DNA from: Heterohyrax brucei
Lineage: Eukaryota > Chordata > Mammalia > Hyracoidea > Procaviidae
Assembly: GCA_028571685.1 (NCBI GenBank)
Contig: CM053141.1
Coordinates: 135,312,833 to 135,376,832 of the forward strand
Direction of reading: 5' to 3'
Length of the DNA stretch: 64,000 nt
Shown: positions 1 through 10,751 of the stretch, one piece after another
Numbering within the stretch: position 1 is the stretch's first letter
How the letters are laid out: each line of letters begins with the position of its first letter
Program-made: the position numbers and the translations under genes
Notes under the pieces: generated by a model
Seen by the model: the letters and a program-made list of their open reading frames with translations, nothing else
What the model was told of the DNA's origin: nothing
The model's database searches: none

Positions 1-1800
1 ACACTTTAAAGCAAATTGGTTACTAATTCCTGGACCTGAGATTGTTCAAATCCCATTTAAACTGAAGTACCTGCTCTAGGGAAACATTTTTGAAATCAAA
101 ATCTAAAAAACAAAAGCAAAATTCAACTCTAACTTAGGCTGCTTAGTTTAAAATCCATTCTGTCTTGTTTCTCAGCTTCCAGTGTCCTGCCAAGTTCTGT
201 CAGCATTTGTAATATAATCCTTACTTGTGTTTCTTAGGCATTCATTATCCCTGATTGATAATGCAACGCGTCACCATTACATAGACCGAAACTTTTGCCA
301 AGTTGGCTTCCATTTATAAGCTAGAATTCATTAGCCAAATATCAAGCTCTTCCTGGAATCCTGATGTGCAATTAAAAAAGAATTTGCAAGCAAAAAAAAA
401 AAAAGCAATAATGTAGAAATCACCTCTAAAATCTTTCCATGGAAGTGTAGTATGTACTTAACACATCAGTTCCTTTTGACAAGTTTTATTTTTAATTGAC
501 TTGGGTAGTACATGATGTGTCACTCTTGGCATTGGTTCTCACTGGAACCTTGACAACGTTAACACCTCCATCTTTGTGAAAACTAAAATTGGATTTATCA
601 CAAATCTTGAATTATATTTATCTTGTTATTTAGCTCAAAAGTTATCCTCATCTCACAGCCTACTTTCGAGAAAAGGCACACATGGAAAGCAGAGTAGAGA
701 TGCTAGAGAGCTTAATCTCTGAAGAAGGTGTGTGTATACTTATATGGAACAGAGAAACATGCACTTACTTGCTTGGTGGTCCAATTTAAAGTGTACAATT
801 AAAAGCTGTTTTGTATTTATTAGGCCCATAATTAGTAATCCTGGCTGTATATTTATATTTAGCTCCATAGGTCACAACATAAATTTAGAGTAGCCATCAG
901 CTCCAGGGTTGGACTGATGTGTTGTTACTGACATTAGTAGCATAAATAAAGGGAAAATAACAATTGGGGTGATTATTATATATTAGCTTCATGAAGACTT
1001 TTTTAAAGAAATTTTTCATTTCTAAACTGCATATGAAGAGGATAATGTCTTGGATATAGTACTTGACAGATTCTATTATGATTTTTGTCACCTTTTAGTA
1101 TATTTCCTAACTGTTTCTATTATAGAAAAGGGTAAGGAATTAATCAGGTTGCCAAAAAAGTTGGGTTTTGCAGCGTGTAGAAAGCACTTCGGCTACATTA
1201 TTTGCACAATTTCTGTAGGGAGTTGTGCAATAGAGGCTTTAAATTTAATACGTCTGGCTCCCTTCCACTTGGACTCAGTTCAAACCCATTGCCTGTAGCT
1301 GGCTGAATCCAGAGTGGGAAATCAGTCATTATATTAGGAATGGATGGCAAATGATTCCAGTTTACATTTTTCAGCTGGTATGTTTTTTAACCTGAAGCAA
1401 CACCAAATTGGAAAATTCTGGAACTCTACAAGCTAGTCATTAGATCTATATTGCAGTCTAAATACATTTCTATTTCAAAGAAGTTGACAAGATGATTTCT
1501 CTTTAGATTTACCTTGCTTGCTCTGCTACTGGCAAATTTCAAAGTCCATCACATCATCACCTATCTGATGGTCCTAATTTCCCTCTCACTATGAGTAGGA
1601 GGATGCTGTCAGTGCAGCTAAACTGCACTGATCTATATAAACATTAACATGACCCCTACATATTTTTGGACACACTGTGTAGCTTGAAAGGTCATATGCA
1701 ATAAAAATAAAAGTCTCTTCCAGACTGTTAAAAGTTGGAAATGCAATCAATGAATTTATTAGCAAGGAAATTAAAAAGTATATATTAATGAGAACTTATT
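1..1800. other. No recognisable feature (AT-rich, non-coding)
   Basis: I see no repeat family, RNA gene or believable exon here. Open frames are shorter than 85 codons, lack recognisable motifs and fit chance. Only short homopolymer runs stand out, such as the A-run near 390-405. Confidence 0.5.
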
Positions 1801-1804
1801 TTTC

Positions 1805-1980
1805 ATTCATCAGTTTGAAAACGAACATTCAGTGTTGGTGAGGATATGGAAGTATACTGTACTTTGCTGCTACCTGTATGGAAGTGATCTATAGACATCA
1901 ATTAAAATGTAAACTGCTTATACACTTTGACCCAGAAACCCCACTTTTAAGGATATACAAAAATAAATACAACATTATTA
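1805..1980 (+). repeat. Old L1 fragment (ORF2 3' region)
   Basis: The order of short blocks (a 'GTTGGTGAGGATATGGA' block, then 'TTTGACCCAGAAACCCCACTT' about 80 nt later) matches the well-known C-terminal ORF2 region of old mammalian L1s. It is heavily diverged and has no open frame. Its edges are approximate. Confidence 0.5.
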
Positions 1981-2004
1981 AGTCTGCTGACTTAATTGTT
2001 CTAA

Positions 2005-2153
2005 ATGCTACATACTTCATTGCTGAATATCACTAAGATCAGCTTTGAAGTACTCCCCTTGGGAAGCTACACACCCAAGCCAGTGCCTAATCCAGCAAGC
2101 AAAGCAATTTTGGAACTCTTTCTGGAATGGTCATTGTATACAGTGTCATAGTG
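2005..2153 (-). mobile_element. Mariner fossil, inverted C-terminal arm
   Basis: This stretch is the reverse complement of 2341-2485, with about four of five bases matching by eye over roughly 145 nt. It therefore carries, on the minus strand, the same mariner transposase C-terminal segment (CIASQGEYF-like) that 2186-2450 carries on the plus strand. The spacer is about 187 nt. It is a second, opposite-facing truncated copy or a local inverted duplication. Confidence 0.65.
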
Positions 2154-2179
2154 GCAAGTTCACAAACTTAATTGTATAG

Positions 2180-2485
2180 TTGTCTGTGAGGGAGTTTTTA
2201 GCCAGTAAACAAAGAACTGTGTTGGAACACCCTCCCTTCTCCCCTGATTTAGCCCTCAACAACCTTCTTCTTTACCTGAAGATAAAGGAAATACTGAAAG
2301 GAAGACATTTTGATGACATTCAGGACATCAAGGATAATAAGATGACAGTTCTGATGGCCCTTCCAGAAAAAAGAGATCCAAAATTGCTTTGAAGAGTAAA
2401 CTAGGCTCTGGCTTTGGTGCATAGCTTCCCAGGGGGAGTACTTCAAAGTTGACTGTAGTGATATTCAGCAATGAGGAATGTAGCA
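2180..2485 (+). pseudogene. Mariner transposase C-terminal remnant
   Basis: Conceptual translation from about 2186 gives VREFLASKQRTVLEHPPFSPDLAL and then a KGRHFDDIQDI-like stretch. This matches the C-terminal third of mariner-family transposases, including the 'PPYSPDLAP.D' motif of the DD34D catalytic domain. The last catalytic Asp, expected a few residues after SPDLA, appears as Asn. In another frame the match continues as FQKKEIQNCFEE, stop, CIASQGEYFKVD, showing a frameshift and a stop. The N-terminal DNA-binding part and first two catalytic Asp residues are absent. It is dead DNA-transposon sequence and not a host gene; the nearly adjacent inverted arm at 2005-2153 makes it part of a palindrome. 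Confidence 0.75.
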
Positions 2486-2789
2486 GTTTTTCTAGAATGG
2501 GTTCCTGAACTTGGTTGGCAGTCCTCATATGTAGTATGCCCACTTTTTAAAAATGAAACAAAACCAGTTCTAGATAGAGAAGTATTATTATGCATTTGTG
2601 TATGTGTGTGTTTTACAGAGAAATGGATGAAAAGACATTCAATAAAGGAGTAGAGAGGGAAAAGGAATAAATATTACTAATGTTTTCTTTACATGGCTAA
2701 ATTGTTGGGCTTGTTAAAATATGTACATATTATTTTTGTAGCTCAAATATAATCAAATTAAAAAGGAAAAAATATTTATTATTAAATGA

Positions 2790-2952
2790 CAAAAATGAGT
2801 TTTTGAAAAAAATTTATTGCAGTAAAATATCTATAATGAAGTTTGCTATTTAACCATTTTTAAGATTACAATTCAGTTGGAGACAGTGTATCCAACCATT
2901 ACTGCTATCCATTTTTAAAAGTCTTACATCACCTCAAACAAAAACTCAATGT
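2790..2952 (-). repeat. Old L1 fragment, 3' portion of a split copy
   Basis: On the minus strand this resembles a diverged L1M-type segment. The plus strand reads a TTTATTGCAGTAAAATAT block, then TTTAACCATTTTTAAG, then ACAATTCAG, a block common in antisense old L1 copies. It appears to continue at 3475-3890 beyond the LTR inserted at 2958-3469. Confidence 0.45.
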
Positions 2953-2957
2953 CCATC

Positions 2958-3469
2958 TGTCATGGATTGAACTGTGTCTCCTAAAAAATGTGTGCAGACA
3001 TTTGGCTGGACCATGATTCCTATATTTTACCATGACCCTCCTTTTGTGATTTTCCTATGCTCTATGTTAAGCAGGATTAGGATGGGACTATAAATTGTTT
3101 CTTCAAGTCACTGCCCTGCTCCATTGTAAAGGGAGTTTCCCTGGAGTGAGGGTTGTACCACCTTTTATCCTACAAGAGATAAAAAGGAAGCAAGCGAGAT
3201 CTGGGAACCTCATACCGTCAAGACAGCAGCACCAGAAAGATGTATCCTTCAGACTTGAGGTTCCTGTGCCAAGATGCTCCCTGACCAAAGACTGACCCAA
3301 CACAATGGACTTCCTTCAGAGCCAATGAAGAAGGAAGGCCTTTCCCTTGGAACAGCCACCCTGATTTGGGACTTAACAAACTACCAGATTGTGTAAGAAT
3401 AAACTTTTCCTTGTTAAAGCCACCCACTTTGTGGTATTCCTGTTGGAGCAGTACCACATGAGTAAAACA
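2958..3469 (+). mobile_element. Solo LTR, MaLR/ERVL-like (afrotherian type)
   Basis: The element is 512 bp, begins TGTCATGGATTGAACTGTGTC and ends AGTAAAACA, so it has TG...CA ends. A polyadenylation-like AATAAA lies near 3399. It is flanked by a perfect 5-bp target duplication CCATC (2953-2957 and 3470-3474), as expected for ERVL/MaLR integration. The same family recurs at 18587-18974 and 34795-35649: all three share the GAGATAAAA.GGAA.GCAAG block, the CCTTCCTCCAGAGCC block and the TTAAAGCCACCCACTT...TTCTGTTATAGCA terminus. No internal retroviral sequence is adjacent. It interrupts an old antisense L1. Confidence 0.8.
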
Positions 3470-3474
3470 CCATC

Positions 3475-3890
3475 ACAGGGTAACTTCTCATTATCTCGTC
3501 TCCTCTAACCTGTAATAACCATCAATCTTCTTGAGTCTTTATGCATTTTCTCATTCTAGATATTTCATGTAAGTGAGACCATATAATATCTTTACTTTGT
3601 GTCTGACTGATCTCACTCACCATGATAATTTCAAGGTACCTTCGTGTTGGAGCATGAATCAGAACTTCATTTCTCTTTATAGATGAAAAATATTCCATTG
3701 TCTGTGTATACCACATTTTGTTTATTCATCTGTGAACCAACACTTGGATTGTTTCCATTTTCGGTGACTGTGAATAGTACTGCAATGAACATTGGTGTAT
3801 GCCATTTAATTGTGGAACTATAGCAACTGAGAAATGTTCTCTTCAGTAGTTCCCAGATGAGAGATACCACAGCATATATTAACAGGTGAC
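3475..3890 (-). repeat. Old L1 fragment (ORF2 C-terminal region), second half
   Basis: Read on the minus strand, the segment holds the L1 ORF2 C-terminal landmarks: a 'GGTATACACAGACAATGGAATATT' block, an 'IKRNEV'-like stretch and 'CATTGCAGTACTATTCACAG'. It is riddled with stops and continues 2790-2952 across the LTR. Confidence 0.6.
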
Positions 3891-3899
3891 AGCCATTAG

Positions 3900-5862
3900 A
3901 ATATTATTATGCTTGACTCTGGCCCAGATGAACATTCTAGAAATAGTCTAGAATGACCTAAAAATGCTGACTTAAGCCTGGCTTGGAAAGTTCAGGCAGG
4001 TCCCAAGCTGTATCACACAAAGAACCTTAAGAGGTGAGAACTGAAAAGAAATGAAGTGATCCTCTAGGTTGACACATATTTTTGGTAACTGAGGTGATAC
4101 AGTAGGCTCCTTTAATGTATGTGTATCAGTGCTGTGTACCCCAACCTTTCTTGGCCGCAGAAGTGGAACTCATGATACATAGCTTCAACTTCTAAGTCAG
4201 CCGTCATCTTCAGGGCTGACTTCATCTCTGTGACCTCCATGGGCCTGATCTACATCATCTCGGCATTAGTCTCTCTCTCTTCTCTGCATTTTTATATTGT
4301 GTGAATTCACAGTGTGTGTGAAACAGACATAATAATGCAAATGTAGACTGTGGCTACAAAAGTGAGTCTATTTGATTTGTTTCCAAAGAGCTTGAAGAGT
4401 TTACTTCCTTTCACGCCACATGCTTTTGCAAACATGAACAACATTAAAGAATGCATGCTCCCGTTGGAAGGAAATCAGTAAGATTGTCCTGGAGCCCTGC
4501 TCTGCCTTTTAAATCAGAGGTCATCTTCATGAATCCTAGATTCCACTGAGTTGAGTTAGGTGGCCATGACATTTGTCACACTTACTGAATGAAGGTGAAA
4601 CTGTTTGCCCTGTTGGCTACAGAGCTTGTACTTTGAATTTTGTCCCCAGGAGTACAAAGCCTATACTTTTCTCCTGTGTCTTAAACTAATTGAAGAAAAA
4701 TGTTTCAAGTTCCCTCTAGAGTCAAGACTGATGTTGTGGAAGAGAGCTTTTCTTGGTTTAAAGAAAAACTCACCCATCCAGGCATCTAGTGCTAGTTTCT
4801 AATGCACTGAATGACCTGCCCGGGACCCATTAGAGAACTTGCTATAAATACATCTGAAGGTCTAGATAAAAAAACAACTTCATATTCAACCAGAATGTAG
4901 CAGAATGTTTTGAAATATAACCTCATCACCTTTTAGAGTAAGATAGTGTAACAAAGTAACAAATGAAAGCCTTGGCTTTGGCCATGAATTTGAGAACTGT
5001 GATACTATCTTCTCCCTTTATAACACTGAACAGTTCGTTCACTTAGTCTTTTTAAGTATCGATTGTCTCATATTAAAAATAGTGTTACTAATAACATTTA
5101 CCTCTACGTATTACTGGGAATCAACTAACAGTGTACATAACAGAGCTTTGAAAGCTTAAAAGTGGAAATATTAATTGCTCTCTGACAATCCTATGCTCTT
5201 GTTAAATCAGAGCATGTTATAAAAGAGGCGGTTACTATTTAGAAGTTCTGAATCATGAGAAAAGCTCCTTAAAATGAAACCAGAATTTCTCAGACATAGC
5301 AGTGTGAGTCTGCAGTGAAGCAGGAAGAGATTGTCAATCTTTTAGATAAAAAGTGCCTGCTTACAAGTTCAGAATAGGACTGAAAAACATGGATTTTACA
5401 TATCTCTTCCTGCTAGGCAGAGAAAGAATATCCAGGAATAAAGGACACAGTAAAGGAGGGAACAGAACTTGCCTTTCTGTAGAAAGGAGGGGAAAGCCTG
5501 AAAATAGAAGTACCAGAGACCCTTCTGATATGTGGACTGCCAGTAAATGTCAAGATTTGGAACAGAAACCTCTCAGTACAGATAACATCTGTTTTTCTAG
5601 CTGGTTCTCAGCCTGAAATTGTAAGACAAACACCATGGAGGCAGGAAAGGATCAGTTTGGAAGAGATTAGACTCCACTCCAGCAGTCATAGGATCTGCAG
5701 GAAGTTCTTGCATGTGATTCTTATTAAAAACTAGAGCCAAGCCAAGTGCCGTAGAAGGAGAGCCTTATTTAAAACCAGAGAACATTTGTTCTGAAATTTC
5801 TTTAGCTTGGCCCAAAGTAACTGCCCTACCCTTTAGCTATATGACATTCTTTAATAATGATT
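3900..5862. other. No recognisable gene; unique-looking sequence
   Basis: I recognise no repeat family or exon. The one local structure is a perfect 9-bp stem (AAGTCAGCC at 4194-4202, GGCTGACTT at 4214-4222) around an 11-nt loop. The 87-codon frame at 5353-5616 has no recognisable motif. Confidence 0.45.
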
Positions 5863-5917
5863 CTTAGTAAATGCTATCTACAACTAAGAATCAGCTTAGT
5901 AAATGCTATCTACAACT
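5863..5917 (+). repeat. Perfect 23-nt direct repeat abutting an RTE insertion
   Basis: A 23-nt sequence starting CTTAGTAAATGCTATCTAC occurs at 5863-5885 and again at 5895-5917 with 9 nt between. The second copy ends exactly where the RTE element begins, and its last bases form part of the RTE target duplication (TCTACAACTT). Confidence 0.85.
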
Positions 5918-5918
5918 T

Positions 5919-6695
5919 CTGAGAAGCTAGACTACATGAAGAAAAATGAGACATCAGGATAGGAGGAAGATTCATTAACAAACTGTGTTACGTGGATGAC
6001 AAACGCTTGCTGAAAGTGAAGAGGATTTGAAACACTTACTGATGAAGATCAAAGACCACCGCCCTCAGTGTGGATTGGACCTCCACATCAAGGAAACAAA
6101 AGTCCTCACGACTGAACCAGTAAGCAACATCATCACAAATGAAGAAAGGATTAAGGTTGTCCAGGGTTTCATCTTACTTGGTTCCACAATCAATGCCCAT
6201 GGAAGCAGCAGTCAAGAAATCAAAAGACACATTGCATTGGGAAAATCTTCTGTAAGTTACCTTGAAGACTAAGATGCACTTTACTCAAGCCACAGTGTTT
6301 TCAATCCTATCATAAGCACGAAAACCTGAACAATGAATAAGGAAGACAGAACTGATACTTTTGAACTGCAGTGTTGTGGAAGACTTTCCAATGTCCATGG
6401 ACCTCCAAAAGAACAAGCAGAAGTACAGTCAGAATGCTCCTTAGAAGTAAAGATGGCAAGGCTGCATCTTACATACTTCGGACATATTGTTAAAAGGATC
6501 AATCCTCGAAGAAGGACATCATCCTTGGTAAAGTAGAGGGACAGCGAGAAAGAGGAAGGCCTTCAACAAGATGGACTGACACAGCAGTTGCAACAACAGG
6601 GTATGGCACAGGACTGAGCAGTATTTTGTTCTGTTGTACGTAGTGTCTCTATGAGTTAGAACTGCCTAAGTGGCACCTAGCAACAACAGCAACAG
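5919..6695 (+). mobile_element. RTE/BovB-class LINE, 5'-truncated copy
   Basis: The copy covers the end of the reverse transcriptase and the 3' region of the afrotherian RTE family. The active-site box reads YVDD (5989-6000) where the family has YADD. It is followed by the 'LTTEPVSNIITNEERIKVVQGFILLGSTI' region and the C-terminal part, with frameshifts. The 3' end is the family tail, GAGTTAGAACTGCC then CACCTAGCAACAACAGC. Flanking direct repeats TCTACAACTT at 5909-5918 and 6696-6705 are the target duplication. No complete protein is encoded. Confidence 0.85.
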
Positions 6696-6739
6696 TCTAC
6701 AACTTGTTGATAACTAAAAATAAGAATCTAGAAGGCATT

Positions 6740-7002
6740 CTTGATAACACCCCTCTCCTTCATTGCCCACCCGCAGTCTCCCACTAAGTATATGGACAAA
6801 ACAGGTCTCAAATCTGTCCACCTCTCTTTATTTTCACTATTTACCTCCTAGCCTAGGCCTCCACTGGATGAAGGTATTAGCCTCCTGTTTGTCATCCAGA
6901 ATTATCTTGCTAAAGCTTAAAGTGAATAAACACTATCTGTGCTTAAAACTGCCAATAGTTTTGCACTGTACCTAAAATCCATGCTTTTTCCCACCGTGTC
7001 AT
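6740..7002 (+). repeat. L2 LINE fragment, left part
   Basis: Word order resembles the L2 3' region: the 'GCTTAAAACTGCCAATAG' and 'AAATCCATGC' block precedes a 'CTCCAGCCTCATTTTGAGCC' block at 7398, which lies beyond an inserted RTE derivative. It is ancient and strongly diverged. Confidence 0.45.
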
Positions 7003-7370
7003 TGTGGTTAGTTGCCGTCACATTGGCTCTGACTCATGGCAACCCCATGTATAGCAAAATGCAATGACGCCCAGTCTTGTGCCATCTTGATTACTGTTGG
7101 CATGTTTGAGTCTTTTGTTGCAATTGTTGCGTAGTACCTTCCACCTGAGGAGGCTTATCTTCCAGCACTAGAGCAGACGACATTGTGTTGTGATCCACAG
7201 AATTTTCTATTGGCTAATTTTCTTCCTAGTATTAGTCTGAGCTCTGCTGAACCCTGTCAGTCTTTGATAACCTTGCTGGTATATGACATACTGATGGCAT
7301 AGCACAGGAACGCACGAGCCACCACAGTATAACAAACTGACAGATAGGTGCTGATCTTCTCATGGCACAA
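7003..7370 (-). mobile_element. Non-autonomous RTE derivative (5' UTR joined to 3' end)
   Basis: On the minus strand the element opens with the RTE 5' region, CTATCTGTCAGTTTGTTATACTG, then 'CATATACCAGCAAGG' and 'TTCAGCAGAGCT'. After the 'GATAAGCCTCCTCAGGTGGAAGG' block it jumps to the RTE 3' end, 'CATGGGGTTGCCATGAGTCAGAGCC' and 'GACGGCAACTAACCACAA'. The whole ORF is missing. The same 5' blocks occur intact in the long RTE at 44540-47661 (44550-44815). It splits an L2. Confidence 0.7.
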
Positions 7371-7374
7371 AACC

Positions 7375-7715
7375 TTATATTACAGGCTCTTCCTTCTTCT
7401 CCAGCCTCATTTTGAGCCGCTCACCCAACAATGACTCTGCTTTGTGGATCCTGACCTTCCTTGAATGTACCAGGTTTTTTGCGATATTAGCTTTTCTGTG
7501 TACCTTAGTCCTTCTGGGTGGAATGGTGTTCCTCTATCTTCTACTTTCTACCTGGTTTTCAGGTCTTGTGCTGAAAAACAATCTCTCAGGGAACTGATAC
7601 TCCCCCAGATACTCATAGCCCTTCTGATAGTCCCTCTCCCAGCCTTTGGTTGCACTCGTTATAGCAATATTCATAGCGTGTTCAATCATATATTTAGCTG
7701 TGTTTTCATATAGTG
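7375..7715 (+). repeat. L2 LINE fragment, right part
   Basis: This continues the L2 at 6740-7002. The blocks 'CTCCAGCCTCATTTTGAGCC', 'ACTCTGCTTTGTGGATCCTGACCTTCC' and 'TTGAATGTACCAGG' follow the usual L2 order. There are no open-frame signs. Confidence 0.5.
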
Positions 7716-8170
7716 TTTCCCTCCCACAAGATATATACGTGAATAAGATCCATGCCTACATTGTTCACCATTTTATAGCCAAAAGATAGCATAGTATCTG
7801 AAATAAATGGCTTTTGAATGGAAAAATGATTAAATGTTGAATTGATTATCCATTCATCTATAACAGTATAAGCACTTTAAAGACTGATTATTGTGGTTAG
7901 ATTTTTTCTCCCAACAAACCAACAAAAATCAGTCATCTTTTTCAAATTTTAGGACTGGCATACTACTTTGAATTTGCTTACAACTGTCTTCTTAAGTAGA
8001 CAACAAGCAACTTAAGACAAAAGTTTGTGTTCTCTTCTTTAAATCTCTAGAATTTGGAAGAGAATGTATATCCAATGCAATGTTTATGCAATGCTTTTTA
8101 GCTTTAAACTCAGATCAGTGAGATGATGAAATTTTAAAATATTGACCATATTATAATTTTTCAAAAATCC
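7716..8170. other. No recognisable feature
   Basis: AT-rich sequence with no repeat family or exon that I recognise. Confidence 0.4.
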
Positions 8171-8171
8171 A

Positions 8172-8390
8172 TGTGTAGCTGGCTGGAGGAAGGAGAGTGG
8201 GTGGAGAGGAGGGGAAAGATGACTGTTGGGAGAATGAGACATGTATGGAGCAGAGACGAATAGTGTGCTGTCACCGGACAGGGAGAGGAGTGGAAGCTGC
8301 ATATAGGTGGGCATGTAAATTTATACGGGAATGTACATTTTCACTCAGTCATATTAGACAAATAAAAACAAACAAACAAAAAAACTAATG
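8172..8390 (+). mobile_element. L1 3' UTR end, 5'-truncated (afrotherian L1)
   Basis: The block from GGCTGGAGGAAGGAGAGTG to TTTTCACTCAGTCATATTA is nearly the same as the last ~210 nt of the long L1 (42230-42440), the nested L1 (31630-31805) and the minus-strand copy at 25562-25822. It ends in an A-rich tail (AAATAAAAACAAACAAACAA). Only the 3' UTR was inserted. Confidence 0.85.
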
Positions 8391-8609
8391 GTCTGATACA
8401 TTTTGTAAACTAGCTAGAAGGGGATGGGCAGGGAGAGATTTAAAAAAAAAAAAAGGCTCTATTAACTGGAAATACCTATGCCCTTAAAAAGCAAATCAGG
8501 ACAAATAAGATCACAGATTTTCCTCCACTGCATATGCTTTCGTGTACCTGATGTTGATGTGGACATATGGTGACATTAAGGTGTCCATCTTATTCTTTAT
8601 AGATGAGAG

Positions 8610-8795
8610 AGTGTGATAAGATGAAAGGACCTCAATCCAGCATTTCTGAGGATAACTCCAGCAGGCTCATTTGATGAAAATATGACCTTGAGTAAGTGTC
8701 TTACTTTCTGTGTGTTTTAATGTCCTCATCTATAATAAGGATAATAATACTGGCTCATTGGTTTATTGTGAGGTAGCATTTGAGTTGGACTTTCA
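8610..8795 (+). repeat. MIR SINE
   Basis: The core 'TGACCTTGAGTAAGTGTCTTACTTTC', then 'CCTCATCTATAATAAGGATAATAATA' and 'TTGTGAGG', is the MIR core in sense orientation. Confidence 0.75.
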
Positions 8796-10000
8796 GATTA
8801 TAAAGGACATGAAGTAGATGGGTAGGAAGATAAGGAATTAAAACCAAGAAGAGGATGGAAAGATTCTGAAAACCAACTGGAGACCAGAATGCAAGAGGAG
8901 GCATGATGAGAAGTGAATTAGAATTGGGAAAGCCTTGAATGCCAAGCACAGTCTTTAGATTTTATGCAAATGGTGAGAAGGAGCATCTTCACATCTGAAA
9001 ATAAATTTGGCAGAATCAGAACTCCAAGATGGATATAATGAGACAGTGTGGCTTTTGCTGCCTGTATGTGGATAACAGCACACTCATTTTTTTCTCTGTA
9101 TGAGTTTCCCTTGCCCATCTACTAGCCTTTGTGCTTTGGGTTGAATTTATTTCACTCCTGTCTTTAGGAGCTAGTCTGTAACTCAGGACTCAGACTTGGC
9201 ACTCAGAGAATTGTGTTATCTGACCACTGTGGTTGGCTTAGGACAGAAATTTGATGCAAACAGCCAAGGAGAGGCAATGGAGCTTTTGCAGATACTGTTT
9301 GCTGAGAGAGGCAGGCTGCTCTCTGTGTTACTAGACATGAGTCTGGGAAGCTGTAAGCCTAGATTTCCTGGTTGCTGTTTTTGTCACTATGTGGATGCCG
9401 AGAGTAAAGCCCATGTGGAACATCAAGAAAAGCAGAGAGCCTGTGTCCTGCTGATGTCATTCAAGCCACACCAGAAACACCCAATCCTTGAACTGTGCCG
9501 TAAATTTTCTGCCATCGAATTTGGTTCTGCCTCTTACAACAGGAAGAATCATGATTAATACTACATGACAGAGATATTTACAAGGCTAAATAGATGAGGA
9601 TGGAGATAACAAGAGGGTTACCTTAAGATCTGATATATGGGGGAGAAAAAGTTAAGGAGGACTATTTTCAGGGTTCTGCTCATGACTTTACTATATAGAG
9701 TTAACAGTGTTAACTCAAAAGGGGACTGTTTTATTTGCCCTTCATATGACTCTATCCAGAGCCTTCAAAATGGTTTAAGAATTTCTAATATTAGGACAAA
9801 TTTTCATGGAGCTATAAAATTCTGGCTTTACTTACCTTCTTCAAAGTTATTATCATGTATAGTGTTAACAGAAGGATAGATTAAGCTGTTTATATACATT
9901 AAATGTACATTTAACAACACTTAAAAAATTTATTTAAAATATCAAGAATCTTAAATAAAAGGAGGATATGGTTATCAACAAAAGAAGAGTATGTCTATCA
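8796..10000. other. No recognisable gene; one 120-codon frame judged non-coding
   Basis: The plus-strand frame 9196-9558 (120 codons) is the longest in this window outside L1. I find no domain, no splice-site arrangement and no family resemblance. Parts such as 'GCAGAGAGCCTGTGTCCTGCTGATG' recall old LTR repeats of the MLT/MaLR type. I treat it as chance or ancient repeat. The rest is unique-looking. Confidence 0.4.
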
Positions 10001-10001
10001 T

Positions 10002-10162
10002 GGGATCCCTGCTGGCACAGTGGTTAAGAGCTCAGCTGCTAACCAAAAGGTCAGCAGTTTGAATTCATTAGCCACTGCTCAAAAACCCTATGCAGCAGTT
10101 CTACTCTGTCCTGTAGGATTTCTCTGAGTCAGCACTGACTCAGTGGCACAACAATGATAACA
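10002..10162 (+). mobile_element. AfroSINE (short type)
   Basis: The tRNA-like head contains a box A (GCACAGTGGTTAAGAGCT) and box B region (GGTCAGCAGTTTGAATTC). It is followed by the body 'GCAGTTCTACTCTGTCCTGTAGG' and the tail 'GAGTCAGCACTGACTCAGTGGCACAACAAT'. Confidence 0.85.
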
Positions 10163-10221
10163 CAGCTATCATAATTGAAAGTAGATCTGCTGTGACTCAT
10201 AAAGACTAAACTTGTCAGACA

Positions 10222-10436
10222 ATGGTAATTCGTTGTTATCGTTAGTTGTGTAGAGTCCATTCTTACTCACAGCGACCCCAAGTATGCAAAGTAGAGCTGC
10301 TTTGTACATTTTTCAAGGCAGTGACCTTTCAGCCGCAAATCATCAGGCCAGCTCCTTAGGTGCCTCTGGGTTGGTTTCAACTACCAATCTTTCAACTAGT
10401 CAATTGCTAAAACTTTTGCACCACTCAGAAATATAC
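10222..10436 (-). mobile_element. AfroSINE (long type)
   Basis: The plus strand reads tail to head: 'GTTATCGTTAGTTGTGTAGAGTCCATTCTTACTCACAGCGACCCC', then a body with 'ATCATCAGGCCAGCTCCTTAGGTGCCTCTGGGTTGG' and the head 'AACTACCAATCTTTC...GCACCACTCAG'. The body with 'GCCTCTGGGT' marks the long subfamily. Confidence 0.7.
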
Positions 10437-10545
10437 GGCTAATCTCTATTGTCCGGTTGTATCAGCTAAAACTTCTCAAGTGCTGTCATCTAAGAGCCTT
10501 ATATATACTAATTTAAACTGTAACTCCTTTAGCTAATGATAGATT

Positions 10546-10751
10546 AAGGAGTCCTGAGGAAGCAATTATTAAGAGCTTGCTGGTAACTGAAAGATCAAGT
10601 TTGAAATTACCAAGAGCTCTCAGGGAGCAAAGTCCTGGTGATCTGCTTCTGGAAAGATTATAGCCTAGTAAAGCCTATGAGGCCAGCTGTGTTCTGTCCT
10701 ATAGAGTCTCTATGAGTCGCCGTAGACTCAACAGTACATCACCACAACAAG
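10546..10751 (+). mobile_element. AfroSINE (long type)
   Basis: The head 'AGTCCTGAGGAAGCAATTATTAAGAGCTTGCTGG' is followed by the long-type body 'GTCCTGGTGATCTGCTTCTGGAAAGATTATAGCC' and the tail 'CTATGAGTCGCCGTAGACTCAACAGTACATCACCACAACAAG'. Confidence 0.75.

Noticed and set aside
4194-4222. 9-bp hairpin as a terminator or RNA element
   Set aside because: A stem this short is expected by chance in 64 kb, and there is no transcript context.
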